DNA from: Bacteroidota bacterium
GTDB lineage: Bacteria; Bacteroidota; Bacteroidia; UKL13-3
Assembly (NCBI GenBank): GCA_034439655.1
Contig: JAWXAU010000190.1
Coordinates: forward strand, 1 to 34,089
DNA: 34,089 nt
Direction: 5' to 3'
Shown: positions 1 through 8,510 of the stretch, in pieces
Layout of the letters: each line of letters begins with the position of its first letter
How positions within the stretch are numbered: the stretch's first letter is position 1
Made by a program: the position numbers and the translations under genes
Notes under the pieces: generated by a model
What the model saw: the letters and a program-made list of their open reading frames with translations, nothing else
The model's database searches: none
Told to the model about the DNA's origin: nothing

Positions 1-4
1 ATCC

Positions 5-60
5 GAATACTTATAGGAGGGTCGTTCCGCTACGCTCCACTTCCCCTCCTATAAGTATTC
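5..60. repeat. Long perfect inverted repeat (17-bp arms)
   Basis: Positions 5-21 and 44-60 are perfect reverse complements (arm begins GAATACTTATAGGAGG), separated by a 22-nt GC-richer loop. It lies about 87 nt beyond the stop of the AMP nucleosidase gene. No T-run follows on the minus strand before the window edge, so it is not a clear terminator. It could be a small interspersed hairpin element. The remaining sequence to position 146 is AT-rich with no gene visible. Confidence 0.7.
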
Positions 61-146
61 CCTCTATAACCGTTTACACAATCTACTTTATACTCCCGTT
101 ATTATTGCTTTATTCATAGTTTGATTAATATTTTTTTTAGTTTATA

Positions 147-917
147 TCATTCAAACTTCAAATGCTTCACACTTTCTCCTGAGTCGCGTAATTCTTTTAA
201 AGAATCGATACCAATTTGTAAATGTTTTGCTACAAATTCACCAGTTACTTTTTTGTCGCTATTACTTGTTTTTACGCCTTCGGGGGTCATGGGGTTGTCG
301 CTAACTAGTAGCAGTGCACCGTGTGGTATTCCATTGGCAAAACCTACAATAAATATAGTAGCAGTTTCCATATCAATGCCCATGGCTTTAATGTCGTGTA
401 AATAGTCTTTGAATTTTTTGTCGTGCTCCCATACCCTGCGGTTGGTGGTATAAACAGTGCCTGTCCAATAATCGCATTTGTGTTTTACAATATTAACCGA
501 TACTGCTTTTTGCAAACGGAAGGAAGGCAATGCAGGAATTTCGGGGGGTAAATAATCGTTGCTAGTTCCCTCGCCTCTGATTGCGGCAATGGGCAATATA
601 AAATCGCCCAATTTTGTTTTTTTAAGGCCGCCACATTTGCCCAAAAACAATACGGCTTGTGGCATTATTGCCGAAAGTAAATCCATTACAGTAGCGGCCA
701 TGGCACTTCCCATCCCAAAATTGATGATGGTGATATTATCATGGGTGCAGGTTTGCATCGGCTTGTCTTTTCCGATAATTTCTGTTTTATATTTTTTGGA
801 AAATAGTTCTATATAATTACTGAAATTGGTGAGCAATATATATTCACCAAACTGATCGAGTGGTGTGCCTGTGTAACGAGGCAACCAGTCTTTTACGATA
901 TTTTCTTTGTTGTTCAT
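147..917 (-). CDS. amn: AMP nucleosidase (short Bacteroidota type)
   Basis: This 256-aa protein belongs to the nucleoside phosphorylase (PNP_UDP_1) fold. It is expected to hydrolyse AMP to adenine and ribose 5-phosphate in the cytoplasm, feeding purine salvage. The phosphorylase core is visible: a beta-strand and glycine-rich segment (TIINFGMGSAMAATVM, around residues 63-78), then LFLGKCGGL, and the substrate-binding region MGIDMETATIFIVG near residue 180, where the Met-Glu pair normally contacts the ribose. The length fits the compact form common in Bacteroidota, which lacks the extra N-terminal domain of the roughly 480-aa proteobacterial Amn. The ATG at 917 gives the full fold. The gene stands alone, with a terminator-bounded T9SS gene upstream on the same strand. 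A related purine phosphorylase is the main alternative. Confidence 0.85.
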   Translation of the reverse strand: MNNKENIVKDWLPRYTGTPLDQFGEYILLTNFSNYIELFSKKYKTEIIGKDKPMQTCTHDNITIINFGMGSAMAATVMDLLSAIMPQAVLFLGKCGGLKKTKLGDFILPIAAIRGEGTSNDYLPPEIPALPSFRLQKAVSVNIVKHKCDYWTGTVYTTNRRVWEHDKKFKDYLHDIKAMGIDMETATIFIVGFANGIPHGALLLVSDNPMTPEGVKTSNSDKKVTGEFVAKHLQIGIDSLKELRDSGESVKHLKFE

Positions 918-957
918 GTTTGAGTTAGTTCTATACGAGACGAGTTTGCTTCACTCA

Positions 958-975
958 TCCTGATATGCATCGGGA
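958..975. repeat. Small palindrome of the CCCGAT/ATCGGG type
   Basis: An 18-nt near-palindrome (TCCTGATATGCATCGGGA) with a 7-bp stem including one G-T wobble. It lies just upstream of the AMP nucleosidase gene and resembles other short GC palindromes in this window (17111-17127, 24788-24807). Confidence 0.5.
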
Positions 976-1009
976 TTGGTTCGAAATGGCGGTTATTGAG
1001 TCTCCTTAT

Positions 1010-1043
1010 ATAATAAAAAAACCCTGCCTTTGTGGGGCAGGGT
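1010..1043 (-). terminator. Intrinsic terminator of the Omp28-like gene
   Basis: ACCCTGCC (1021-1028) pairs perfectly with GGCAGGGT (1036-1043) around a 7-nt loop. Read on the minus strand, the stem is followed by a run of T (A-rich at 1010-1020 on the plus strand). It begins 25 nt after the stop of the gene ending at 1068. T-rich sequence also lies on the other side, so it may work both ways. Confidence 0.85.
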
Positions 1044-1067
1044 TATATTTTTTATTATATAAATTTC

Positions 1068-3164
1068 TTATTGCACAATTACTTTTTGTGTACTTAAGAA
1101 GTTATCTCCATTAAAATTGATAAAGTAAACACCAGCTGGCATGCCAGTGGCATCAAACATAAATGAGTTGAAACCAAGGGTAAAATCACCTCTTGAGAAT
1201 GTTCTCATAGTTTTTCCTAAAGCATCAATAATAGAAACTTGAATATTGTGGTCTTCATTTAAGCCAAAATTAACTTTAGTCAATCCATTGGTTGGGTTTG
1301 GGATAACTTGGATATTTTGAACAGCATTAGGTTGTTGGTCTATTCCCAAGAAAGTGGTTGAAGTGTACCCAGCTTGCCAAACTTCTTTGGTACTAATGTC
1401 TTGCACCCAAAGAACGACCTCTAAATCACTGAATTCTTCAACTGAGTGATTTTTCTTAATATCTATTGGAGCCGCTCCACTAGCTGCCAAAGTATATATA
1501 CCAGGGAAGGTGAATTTTAAGTTTTTAGTAGTCGTAACGTCTTTAGTCAAGCCACTAAGCAAAGTGCCATTAGCATTTGGAATCATTTTCTTCATCACAT
1601 GATAGAACTCGGTTTCACCGTTGCTTTTAATATTCTTGGTTGTCATTTTTTCGCAAATAGCAGCAAATAAATATAATGAACTAGAAGTGACACCAGTCAA
1701 TGGTTTAATATCAGCCTTAATACTGATGGTATTAAAGTTAAATGAACTAGTTGCACCAATTGTCATGAAAGCTGGTTTAGCTTGAGCATTATCAAAAAGA
1801 CTAGAGGTATAGTTGTTTGCGTTGCCATCCCAACCACCGTCTAATTCCATGCGGGGGATAGAGGTAATACCATAATATGAAAGGCGGGTTCCACACTCAG
1901 AAGTATAATATGGATCACCACTACCAGGGAAATTCATTTGGTACTTTACTGTAACAAATTGATTAGCGTCTTTGGCCGCAGTGATAGCATCATAATTCTT
2001 ATTTCCTGGAGCACAGGGCCCGCAAGTAGATGAAGTAAATACTTCATTTAAAATCACTCGATCGGCAAAATTGTCAACAACAGTAACAGTGAACGTAGCT
2101 TCATCATTGGTAGTTTTACCATCGTTCGACCCATTGATATTGGAGGCCCATACTTTTATTTGATAAGTTCCAGTTGCAGTAGGAGTCCATTTAGTAGCAT
2201 GAGCTAAAGTTTGAGTGGCAAGCGGATCAATAGAAACGCTACTTGCAGCGGCAGTTACAGCACTACCTCCGTCAATAGAGTAGTTAAGGTCAGAAGCGGT
2301 AGCCTTGGCAGAACCCAAGTTCCTGAAATCGGCAGCAATAGTAAATGGAGCTTTATTTAAAATAAGATAAGGGGTTGAATTAATTTTTGTACAAGTTAAA
2401 TCATTTGAAGGTTGTGTGCCTTGGGAGAAAGTATAATAGCTATTATCACCAGCGGTAAAATCGTTTTTTGTGATTTGTAATGCAGCTAAATTTGGTGAGC
2501 TTGTAACAGAAGTAGCTGTTGAGCCATCGATTTGTATTCCTGCACTTAACTTCACATTGTTAGTACAAAGTAGGCCAGCAGTGGTAACGCACAAAGTCTT
2601 CATATCAACAATATGAATATCATTTGAATTTTCTTCTAATACAATAGCCCAATATGTCCAACCAGCATTGATATTAGCTTCTCCGAAAAAGTTGAACCAA
2701 ATCCAAAATTGGCGATTAGGTGAATTTCCATAGGTCTTGGTCATAATAGCACTTTTGTAGGCACCATTTGCTTGGGGTTTGATACCTAAAATGTTAACAG
2801 AATTGTTGGGTATGTTTGCATTAGGTAAGCTTAAGTTAGAATAAGAACTTGGCATCATGCTGGGAGTACCTGCATCAAAAGCAACTGATCCAAAATTACC
2901 AGCCGTAAATTTAGTTACGCTGTTGCCGTTGAATTTAAATGCGAAAGGCAAGGCAGTTTCTGTAGTATAAGCAAGGGATGAACCTGTTCCACCGCTCCAC
3001 AATGTTGTCCAACCTACATTTTGAGCGGCAGGATATGGATTTTCACCGTCAGCATTAAGGCCACCAGGATTTTTTCCAGCATTAGCATTTGGGATGTAGT
3101 AGTACTGAGCTACAGCAGCTTGTAATATTAAAGCTGATAAAATTGTAAATAATAGTTTTTTCAT
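1068..3164 (-). CDS. Secreted Omp28-like thioredoxin-fold protein with T9SS sorting domain
   Basis: This 698-aa protein starts at the ATG at 3164, which gives a signal peptide MKKLLFTILSALILQAAVAQ. The frame stays open upstream, but the added 30 residues would bury the signal peptide and cross the promoter. An N-terminal beta-rich region is followed by a CARDB/Ig-like segment (about residues 255-360). Then comes an Omp28-type thioredoxin-like domain beginning VILNEVFTSSTCGPC, with a CxxC pair at Cys381 and Cys384. The last ~80 residues, starting at QVIPNPTNG and ending KVIVQ, form a type A T9SS sorting domain. The protein is therefore expected to be exported through the T9SS and attached to or released from the cell surface. 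A disulfide role for the CxxC is possible but unproven. The gene has its own promoter (3197-3227) and terminator. Confidence 0.85.
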   Translation of the reverse strand: MKKLLFTILSALILQAAVAQYYYIPNANAGKNPGGLNADGENPYPAAQNVGWTTLWSGGTGSSLAYTTETALPFAFKFNGNSVTKFTAGNFGSVAFDAGTPSMMPSSYSNLSLPNANIPNNSVNILGIKPQANGAYKSAIMTKTYGNSPNRQFWIWFNFFGEANINAGWTYWAIVLEENSNDIHIVDMKTLCVTTAGLLCTNNVKLSAGIQIDGSTATSVTSSPNLAALQITKNDFTAGDNSYYTFSQGTQPSNDLTCTKINSTPYLILNKAPFTIAADFRNLGSAKATASDLNYSIDGGSAVTAAASSVSIDPLATQTLAHATKWTPTATGTYQIKVWASNINGSNDGKTTNDEATFTVTVVDNFADRVILNEVFTSSTCGPCAPGNKNYDAITAAKDANQFVTVKYQMNFPGSGDPYYTSECGTRLSYYGITSIPRMELDGGWDGNANNYTSSLFDNAQAKPAFMTIGATSSFNFNTISIKADIKPLTGVTSSSLYLFAAICEKMTTKNIKSNGETEFYHVMKKMIPNANGTLLSGLTKDVTTTKNLKFTFPGIYTLAASGAAPIDIKKNHSVEEFSDLEVVLWVQDISTKEVWQAGYTSTTFLGIDQQPNAVQNIQVIPNPTNGLTKVNFGLNEDHNIQVSIIDALGKTMRTFSRGDFTLGFNSFMFDATGMPAGVYFINFNGDNFLSTQKVIVQ

Positions 3165-3196
3165 TATAAAAATTGATTTTAGATTAATTTGGGCTG

Positions 3197-3227
3197 CTAA
3201 GGTACAATCAATTTTTACAATGGCAAA
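3197..3227 (-). promoter_or_regulatory. Bacteroidota promoter of the Omp28-like gene
   Basis: On the minus strand, TTTG (3227-3224) is followed after 19 nt by TACCTTAG (3204-3197), close to the TTTG / TAnnTTTG consensus. Predicted transcription starts about 25-30 nt before the ATG at 3164, which supports that start over the upstream one. Confidence 0.6.
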
Positions 3228-3297
3228 AAAAAGTTCCTTTTTCTTAAAAATCAATTTTTTTTAAAGAAAAAAATTATCAAACTCAAATACTTTTCTT

Positions 3298-3305
3298 TAT
3301 TTTTG
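3298..3305 (+). promoter_or_regulatory. Candidate -7 element TATTTTTG
   Basis: TATTTTTG matches the TAnnTTTG -7 box and lies 25 nt before the ATG at 3331. No convincing TTTG box is seen at the expected distance, so this is tentative. Confidence 0.4.
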
Positions 3306-3330
3306 CGTGTAATTAACATTACTTATTAAA

Positions 3331-3996
3331 ATGAAAAAAATTATTTCACTACAAGTTTTCCTATTTGCTACACTTGTTATGTTTGGTCAGCAGTTTACGC
3401 TTTCACAAAAAACTATCAATTTAGATGCAGGATTAGGTGGGACCCTTGCAAAGGTTGTTCAGATTACCAATAACAGCAGCACCGATTCCGATTTTACCTG
3501 GAACTTACTTAACTCTTCTCTCAAAAACACCTGGGTAGCTACTTTGTGCGACCCTAATGTGTGTCACAATATGCCTTTTAGTTCAAGCAATCCTTTTGTT
3601 GTAGGAAAAAATAAAACAAAAACATTTACGCTTGATGTGGAGACTATGAGTGAATGTGGCAGTGGTCAGATAGCTTTGGCTATTATGTTAAATTCAGACC
3701 CTACAAAAATTGATACACTAATTTTCAATTTGAAAACCTGGTGTGCAGGCATTGAAGATATGAAATCTAAAACACCCAATGTAATTTTGTATGATGCAGC
3801 AGATGCAGTGCAGATATCTGGCATATCAGATTTCAAGCAAGTGAAAATTTTAGATATGAATGGTAGAGCAGTTTCCACACAACAATTAAACGGAAACGAT
3901 TTACAAAGTATTTCTTTACCTTTGCCCAAAGGTGTATACGTATTTCACTTCGAAAAATTCGGGATTGAAATAAATGTAAAATTTGTAAAGCTATAA
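3331..3996 (+). CDS. Small secreted T9SS-sorted protein of unknown function
   Basis: This 221-aa protein has a signal peptide (MKKIISLQVFLFATLVMFGQ) and an Ig-like or DUF1573-like beta domain (about residues 20-135). Four cysteines there (CDPNVC, SECGSG and TWCAG) could form disulfides after export. The C-terminal part from about residue 150 contains VKILDMNGRAV and LPLPKGVYVFHF and ends NVKFVKL, the pattern of a type A T9SS sorting domain, though the usual PNP motif is degraded. It is divergent from the Omp28-like gene, with 166 nt between the two start codons, so the promoters face away from each other and might be co-regulated. The molecular role cannot be assigned. Confidence 0.75.
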   Translation: MKKIISLQVFLFATLVMFGQQFTLSQKTINLDAGLGGTLAKVVQITNNSSTDSDFTWNLLNSSLKNTWVATLCDPNVCHNMPFSSSNPFVVGKNKTKTFTLDVETMSECGSGQIALAIMLNSDPTKIDTLIFNLKTWCAGIEDMKSKTPNVILYDAADAVQISGISDFKQVKILDMNGRAVSTQQLNGNDLQSISLPLPKGVYVFHFEKFGIEINVKFVKL

Positions 3997-4004
3997 TATT
4001 CGTT

Positions 4005-4039
4005 TAGCTTTTGAAAAGTTTAAAACTTTCCAAAAGCTA
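4005..4039. terminator. Shared hairpin between convergent genes
   Basis: TAGCTTTTG (4005-4013) pairs with CAAAAGCTA (4031-4039); after one mismatch the stem continues with AAAGTT/AACTTT to a 3-nt loop. It lies between the convergent genes ending at 3996 (plus) and 4037 (minus) and contains the minus-strand stop codon. It probably stops transcription from both sides, but neither side has a strong U-run. Confidence 0.55.
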
Positions 4040-4708
4040 ATTCAAAAGTTTGAATCCCTCAACCGATTTAGATAAAGCTTTTACAAAACGGTTTTCGGAA
4101 TCTTTAGCTTCGTAACGAAGTACGCAGACAATTACTTTATCGCCTTTTAAGCTGCATTTGGTATACAACAGTTGTTTGTGAGCAGGGTATTCACCTCTAA
4201 AATAAGCAGTCTGGTTTTGATAGTTATATTCTACTTTGGGGTATTTGCCGGCACCATATAATCCGGGCAAGTACCACTTTGTTACATAATCCTCAATGCC
4301 CATTCCTTTCTGGAGTTTTACCTCGGTGATTTCAAAAAATATATTTTTTCCGGGACTGCATCTTAATATAGGGTCATCAGGTTTTATTTTCTTTTCAAAA
4401 TTATATTTCAAATTATAGTCTTGGGCATTGTCTACTTCAAATAGATACCCCACCTCTTTATCTATATAATAATTGCCCGCAAATTTATCTATTTTTGAAG
4501 GGCCATATTTCTCCTCAATCTCTTCAATCGTTTTAATGCCCATCTTAATAGTATCCATGTCGTCCAAATCTTTTAGGGAATCTTCTGCCGTGTCTTTATC
4601 CTTAACTAGCTCTTGAGCGTTATTATAATAGTCCCACGTAAAGTATAAGATACCTGTGAGAGATATTATAATTATAAAAGTAATACTGTATTTTTTTAAT
4701 GATGCCAT
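4037..4708 (-). CDS. Hypothetical protein with N-terminal membrane anchor
   Basis: This 223-aa protein is not a family I recognise. Residues ~7-27 (SITFIIIISLTGILYFTW) form one transmembrane or uncleaved signal helix. An acidic, probably helical linker (about 30-65) follows, then a soluble domain of mixed beta/alpha character with a few cysteines (LRCSPG, KCSLKG, VCVLRY). It is probably anchored in the inner membrane with the bulk in the periplasm. Its ATG lies 2 nt after the stop of the glycosyltransferase gene, so the two are almost certainly co-transcribed and may be translationally coupled. That context suggests a role linked to envelope or surface glycan assembly, but this is inference only. 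Confidence 0.75.
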   Translation of the reverse strand: MASLKKYSITFIIIISLTGILYFTWDYYNNAQELVKDKDTAEDSLKDLDDMDTIKMGIKTIEEIEEKYGPSKIDKFAGNYYIDKEVGYLFEVDNAQDYNLKYNFEKKIKPDDPILRCSPGKNIFFEITEVKLQKGMGIEDYVTKWYLPGLYGAGKYPKVEYNYQNQTAYFRGEYPAHKQLLYTKCSLKGDKVIVCVLRYEAKDSENRFVKALSKSVEGFKLLN

Positions 4709-4710
4709 GT

Positions 4711-5889
4711 TTATATATTGTTATACAATCCTATCAATTTCCCTACCAATGAATCCCAAGAAAAATTCTTTTTATATTGTTCCACATTCGCTTTCATTAG
4801 GTCATGTCTATTGTTGTCATAAAAATCGTCAATACAACTTGCAACTGCCTCGGCATTTGGCTGGCACACATACCCAACTTTGTTGTGCGGAACAAGTTCG
4901 GCCAATCCACCCACATCGGTTACCAGCATGGGCACGTCATAATAGTAGGCAATCTGTGTAACACCACTTTGTGTGGCACTATGATAAGGTTGTACTACCA
5001 TATCGGCGGCACAGAAATAATTAGGTACACGGCTGTTTTGTATAAAATCGGTATGCAGAATAAGGTGTTCCTGCAATTGATATTTTTCTATCAAATCGTA
5101 ATATGGTTTTGAGTCTTCATAAAACTCACCTGCTATAATAACTTTAATTTTTTTTGATTGTTGGTTGAAGTATTTACTTTTAGTGAGCGATTCTAATAAG
5201 ATATCTAAACCTTTATATTTTCTGATAAAACCAAAGAACAATAAATAGCGAAAATCTAGATCCAAATCTAATTCTTTCAAAGCTTTTTCCCTAGGTACCG
5301 CAGGGCCAAACGAATCGTACATGGGATGCGGATTATATACTTTTGGTTTGCCAGGAAAATGTATATCAATATCGTGCATTACCGATTGCGACATGGTGAG
5401 CAAAGCCTCCGTGGCATTAATAAAGTACTTAGTGAAAAGTGTATCGCCAGCCCTTTTTTCGTGGGGTATCAAATTGTCGGCAATGGCCAAAATTTTGGTT
5501 TTTTTATTTGATTTCACCAATCGTGCAATGCTGCCCAAACAAGGCCCCATAAAGGGCATCCAAAAACGGAACACCAAAAAATCGTAATTTTGTTTTTTAT
5601 ATTTTAGTCCTTTTGCAAGCCAATTGAAAGGGTTTACCGAATTAAGTTCTGTATTTATTATAATATCTTTAGGAGCAGGTTCGTCGCTATATTGAGTTTT
5701 GCCTGGGAATAATATATTGGGATATTGTAGACTAAAATTTAGAATTTCGCAATGATGGCCCAAGTCATTAAAAGTTTTGCATAGTCGTTCATCAAAAGTT
5801 GCCAGCCCGCCACGCAAAGGATGTGCAGGCCCCACAATTAATACTTTTAAGGTTTTTTTGTTAATGCTTTTTTCTTCTGTATTTCCCAC
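4711..5889 (-). CDS. Glycosyltransferase family 4 (GT-B fold)
   Basis: This 392-aa cytoplasmic enzyme has two Rossmann-like halves typical of GT4 retaining glycosyltransferases. The N-terminal half has the acceptor-side loop VGPAHPLRGGLATFDERL (about residues 19-36). The C-terminal half has LLFFGFIRKYKGLDILLESL (phosphate/nucleotide binding), VIIAGEFYE, and the EX7E-like region PYHSATQSGVTQIAYYYDVPMLVTDVGGLAELV, where the first Glu of the classical motif is replaced by Ser/Gln. It probably moves a sugar from a nucleotide donor onto a lipid or surface polysaccharide; donor and acceptor cannot be predicted. The ATG at 5889 overlaps the end of the upstream thioredoxin-like gene by 43 nt; no in-frame ATG gives a shorter overlap. 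The hypothetical gene starts 2 nt downstream. Confidence 0.88.
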   Translation of the reverse strand: MGNTEEKSINKKTLKVLIVGPAHPLRGGLATFDERLCKTFNDLGHHCEILNFSLQYPNILFPGKTQYSDEPAPKDIIINTELNSVNPFNWLAKGLKYKKQNYDFLVFRFWMPFMGPCLGSIARLVKSNKKTKILAIADNLIPHEKRAGDTLFTKYFINATEALLTMSQSVMHDIDIHFPGKPKVYNPHPMYDSFGPAVPREKALKELDLDLDFRYLLFFGFIRKYKGLDILLESLTKSKYFNQQSKKIKVIIAGEFYEDSKPYYDLIEKYQLQEHLILHTDFIQNSRVPNYFCAADMVVQPYHSATQSGVTQIAYYYDVPMLVTDVGGLAELVPHNKVGYVCQPNAEAVASCIDDFYDNNRHDLMKANVEQYKKNFSWDSLVGKLIGLYNNI

Positions 5890-6533
5890 TCCTGAATATA
5901 TATATCTTTAAATTTGACAAAAAATTTAATATCTAAAGTTCGCGATTTGCAATGCAGTGTAGCACCATCATCTTTATATTTTGTATAGTCCCTTTTCGCA
6001 TAGTTACGGGCTATAGCGGCAGAAGCCGAATCTAAACTAATCTTGTTGGTACTGGACATCAGCAAAATTTGGTCATACAAATTTTTTGCTGCGGTAAATG
6101 CGTCTGCCTGTTTGCTCATTGAATCCACATTCATGGTCATTTCGCATATATAAAAAAACTCTTGATTGGACGAATGCAACAGCACTAATAAAGGAAGTTT
6201 CACTACCCCAAATTTGATAGCCGCCTTTTTAGCATCATCATTGTTGACTGATGCGTTTACTGCTACAAATTTATTCTTAATTGATTTTACAAAGGTATCG
6301 CTCTCCATCACCTCTGCACTGAATTTTTCACATTGATGACAGTCATGTGAATTAAAAAATAGGAGCACTGGTTTATTCTCCGTTGCTGCATATTTTATGG
6401 CTTTTGCATAATCTTCGTTTTTTAAATAATTTAACTTTTTGCTAGGTTTCTCCGGAGTTTGAGACGCTGCAAATTGGATACTCAATGTGCTTGAGATAAA
6501 AAGGAATAGGATAGTTTTGTATATATATATCAT
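5847..6533 (-). CDS. Secreted thioredoxin-like protein
   Basis: The 228-aa product starts at the ATG at 6533; the frame can be read further to a TTG at 6551, but the ATG gives a cleaner signal peptide (MIYIYKTILFLFISSTLSIQFAASQ). A thioredoxin-fold domain follows, with KPVLLFFNSHDCHQCEKF carrying the CxxC pair at Cys65 and Cys68, then FVAVNASVNND and KLPLLVLL, which includes the cis-proline position. It resembles the Thioredoxin_7/DUF255-like periplasmic proteins of Bacteroidota. The likely role is thiol-disulfide exchange in the periplasm; the partner is unknown. It lies 61 nt downstream of the ABC exporter and overlaps the glycosyltransferase by 43 nt, consistent with one operon. Confidence 0.78.
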   Translation of the reverse strand: MIYIYKTILFLFISSTLSIQFAASQTPEKPSKKLNYLKNEDYAKAIKYAATENKPVLLFFNSHDCHQCEKFSAEVMESDTFVKSIKNKFVAVNASVNNDDAKKAAIKFGVVKLPLLVLLHSSNQEFFYICEMTMNVDSMSKQADAFTAAKNLYDQILLMSSTNKISLDSASAAIARNYAKRDYTKYKDDGATLHCKSRTLDIKFFVKFKDIYIQEWEIQKKKALTKKP

Positions 6534-6594
6534 ACGTAAAAGACAAAACAAAGATAGGAAAGGCGGATTAAGTAGGAGAGAATTTTATGCACAC

Positions 6595-8436
6595 TTAATC
6601 CAACTTTTGTAAGTCGTTAAGTTGCTTGTATATGCCTGGTTGCATAATCAACTGGGCATGTGTGCCTTGTTGCACTATTTTTCCTTTGTCCAGTACCGCT
6701 ATCATGTCAGCATTTTGCACAGTGCTTAGGCGGTGAGCAATCACCAAACTCGTTCTGTTCTGCATCAGTTTATATAATGCGTCTTGCACTATTTTTTCGC
6801 TTTCGGTGTCTAAAGCACTGGTGGCTTCGTCAAGTATTAAGATGGGCGGATTTTTTAGCACAGCACGGGCTATAGAAAGCCTTTGCCGTTGCCCACCGCT
6901 TAATTTGTTTCCCCGGTCTCCAATCATAGTTTGGTAACCATTTTCCGTTTGCATTATAAAATCGTGGGCATTAGCAATTCGGGCAGCTTGTTCCACTTGT
7001 TCTTGCTGTATATGTGGCAATCCAAAAGCTATATTATTATATATACTATCGTTAAATAATATGGCTTCTTGCGATACTACGCCCAGCAAATCTCGCAGAC
7101 TGTGAAGTTTAAGATCTCTTAAATCGTACCCATCAATTTTCACACATCCTTGGCTGGGGTCATAATAACGTGGAAGCATATCACTCAAAGTAGTTTTACC
7201 ACTCCCCGAATGCCCTACGAGAGCTACCATCTGCCCCTTTTTAATAGTTAAGTTTATATCTTTTAGCACATAACCTGTATCGCCTTTGGTATAGGCAAAA
7301 GAAAGGTTTTCGAAGCTAATTTCTTTTTCAAAACTGTTTATATCAGTTGCATCAGGTTTCTCTATGATATCTTGAGGTACGTCCATAATCGAAAAAATCC
7401 TTTCGCCCGATGCAATACCTCGTTGTATGGCGGCAATGGCTCCAGTAATGTTTTTGGCTGGGTCCAATATTCGCATGTAAAATATTATATAGGTGATAAA
7501 TTGTGCCGCCGTTAAACTCCCTTTATCCTCTAACAACATTGGGCCTACATATAATATAATAATCACGATTACTATATAAGCCATAAACTCAGTAAGCGGT
7601 GAAGCTAAATCGCGTCGGTAGAACATTCGCTTAATGGTGCGGGTATAATAAAAATTGAGATTTTCAAATTTCTCTTTTAAATAATGTTGTGCGTTGAATG
7701 CTTTAATAATGCGAGTACCTGATATTGTTTCTTCTGTAATAGAAAGTATACTACCCAAAGTATGCTGGCTTTCGATGGAATCTTTCTTGAGCCGTTTACT
7801 CATTTGCGAAATCAACAATCCCATTACAGGGAAAAGGATGATGGTAAAAAGGGTAAGTTTAACAGAAAGTACAAAGAGCACAATGAAATATATGATGATC
7901 ATTAGCGGGTCTTTGAAAGCGGCCTGCAGCGAAGAAACAACGGTATCTTCAATAGATTGTACATCGTTTGACATGCTTGACATGAGGTCGCCTTTGCGGT
8001 GGTTACTAAAAAATGATAAATCTAAGGAAGTTATTTTATCATATATAGCCTGCCTCAAATTTTTGATTACATTCACGCGTATTTTTAACATGGTCCGCTG
8101 TGCCATGTAGCGACAAATATTTGACATCAAAACTGAGAATAGAATTAAGCCGCATATAAAATACAAAGAGCCCACACTTCCATATTCTTGCTGAGCCCTA
8201 TTGAACCAATAATTAAACGAATCAGTTACATATTGAATAAAGTTTTCAAAGTGGGGGAGGGGTAATTCTTTTGCGGTGGTTTTGTAAAAAATCTTTTCCA
8301 AAAAAGGAATAACCAATGCAATATTGGCAATACCAAATATAATATTGAGAATGGCAAATAGGGCATATACAGGAATTAGGTTCAACGACGAACGAGCATA
8401 TCCCAAAATACGGAAATAGGTTTTTTGGGAGCTCAC
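6595..8436 (-). CDS. MsbA-like ABC exporter, fused membrane and ATPase domains
   Basis: This 613-aa half-transporter has six predicted membrane helices (about residues 15-330) followed by a nucleotide-binding domain. Visible motifs are Walker A GHSGSGKTT (408-416), Q-loop VVSQE (456), signature LSGGQ (512-516), Walker B ILILDE (532-537), D-loop SALD and switch IAHRLST. It should act as a homodimer that moves lipids or hydrophobic compounds across the inner membrane. Between phosphatidylserine decarboxylase and a glycosyltransferase, a lipid or glycolipid flippase role (MsbA-like) is the simplest reading, but drug export cannot be excluded. The start is a GTG at 8436; no in-frame ATG lies nearby. 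It is 74 nt downstream of the decarboxylase gene. Confidence 0.9.
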   Translation of the reverse strand: MSSQKTYFRILGYARSSLNLIPVYALFAILNIIFGIANIALVIPFLEKIFYKTTAKELPLPHFENFIQYVTDSFNYWFNRAQQEYGSVGSLYFICGLILFSVLMSNICRYMAQRTMLKIRVNVIKNLRQAIYDKITSLDLSFFSNHRKGDLMSSMSNDVQSIEDTVVSSLQAAFKDPLMIIIYFIVLFVLSVKLTLFTIILFPVMGLLISQMSKRLKKDSIESQHTLGSILSITEETISGTRIIKAFNAQHYLKEKFENLNFYYTRTIKRMFYRRDLASPLTEFMAYIVIVIIILYVGPMLLEDKGSLTAAQFITYIIFYMRILDPAKNITGAIAAIQRGIASGERIFSIMDVPQDIIEKPDATDINSFEKEISFENLSFAYTKGDTGYVLKDINLTIKKGQMVALVGHSGSGKTTLSDMLPRYYDPSQGCVKIDGYDLRDLKLHSLRDLLGVVSQEAILFNDSIYNNIAFGLPHIQQEQVEQAARIANAHDFIMQTENGYQTMIGDRGNKLSGGQRQRLSIARAVLKNPPILILDEATSALDTESEKIVQDALYKLMQNRTSLVIAHRLSTVQNADMIAVLDKGKIVQQGTHAQLIMQPGIYKQLNDLQKLD

Positions 8437-8510
8437 TAAGGATGTTTTTTTAATTATATTATTATATACAAAGGTTTATAATGACCAAAGCAAATATAAG
8501 CTAAAAAATA

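Noticed and set aside
3165-3254. N-terminal extension of the Omp28-like protein
   Set aside because: It would hide the signal peptide, and it crosses the TTTG / TACCTTAG promoter at 3197-3227.
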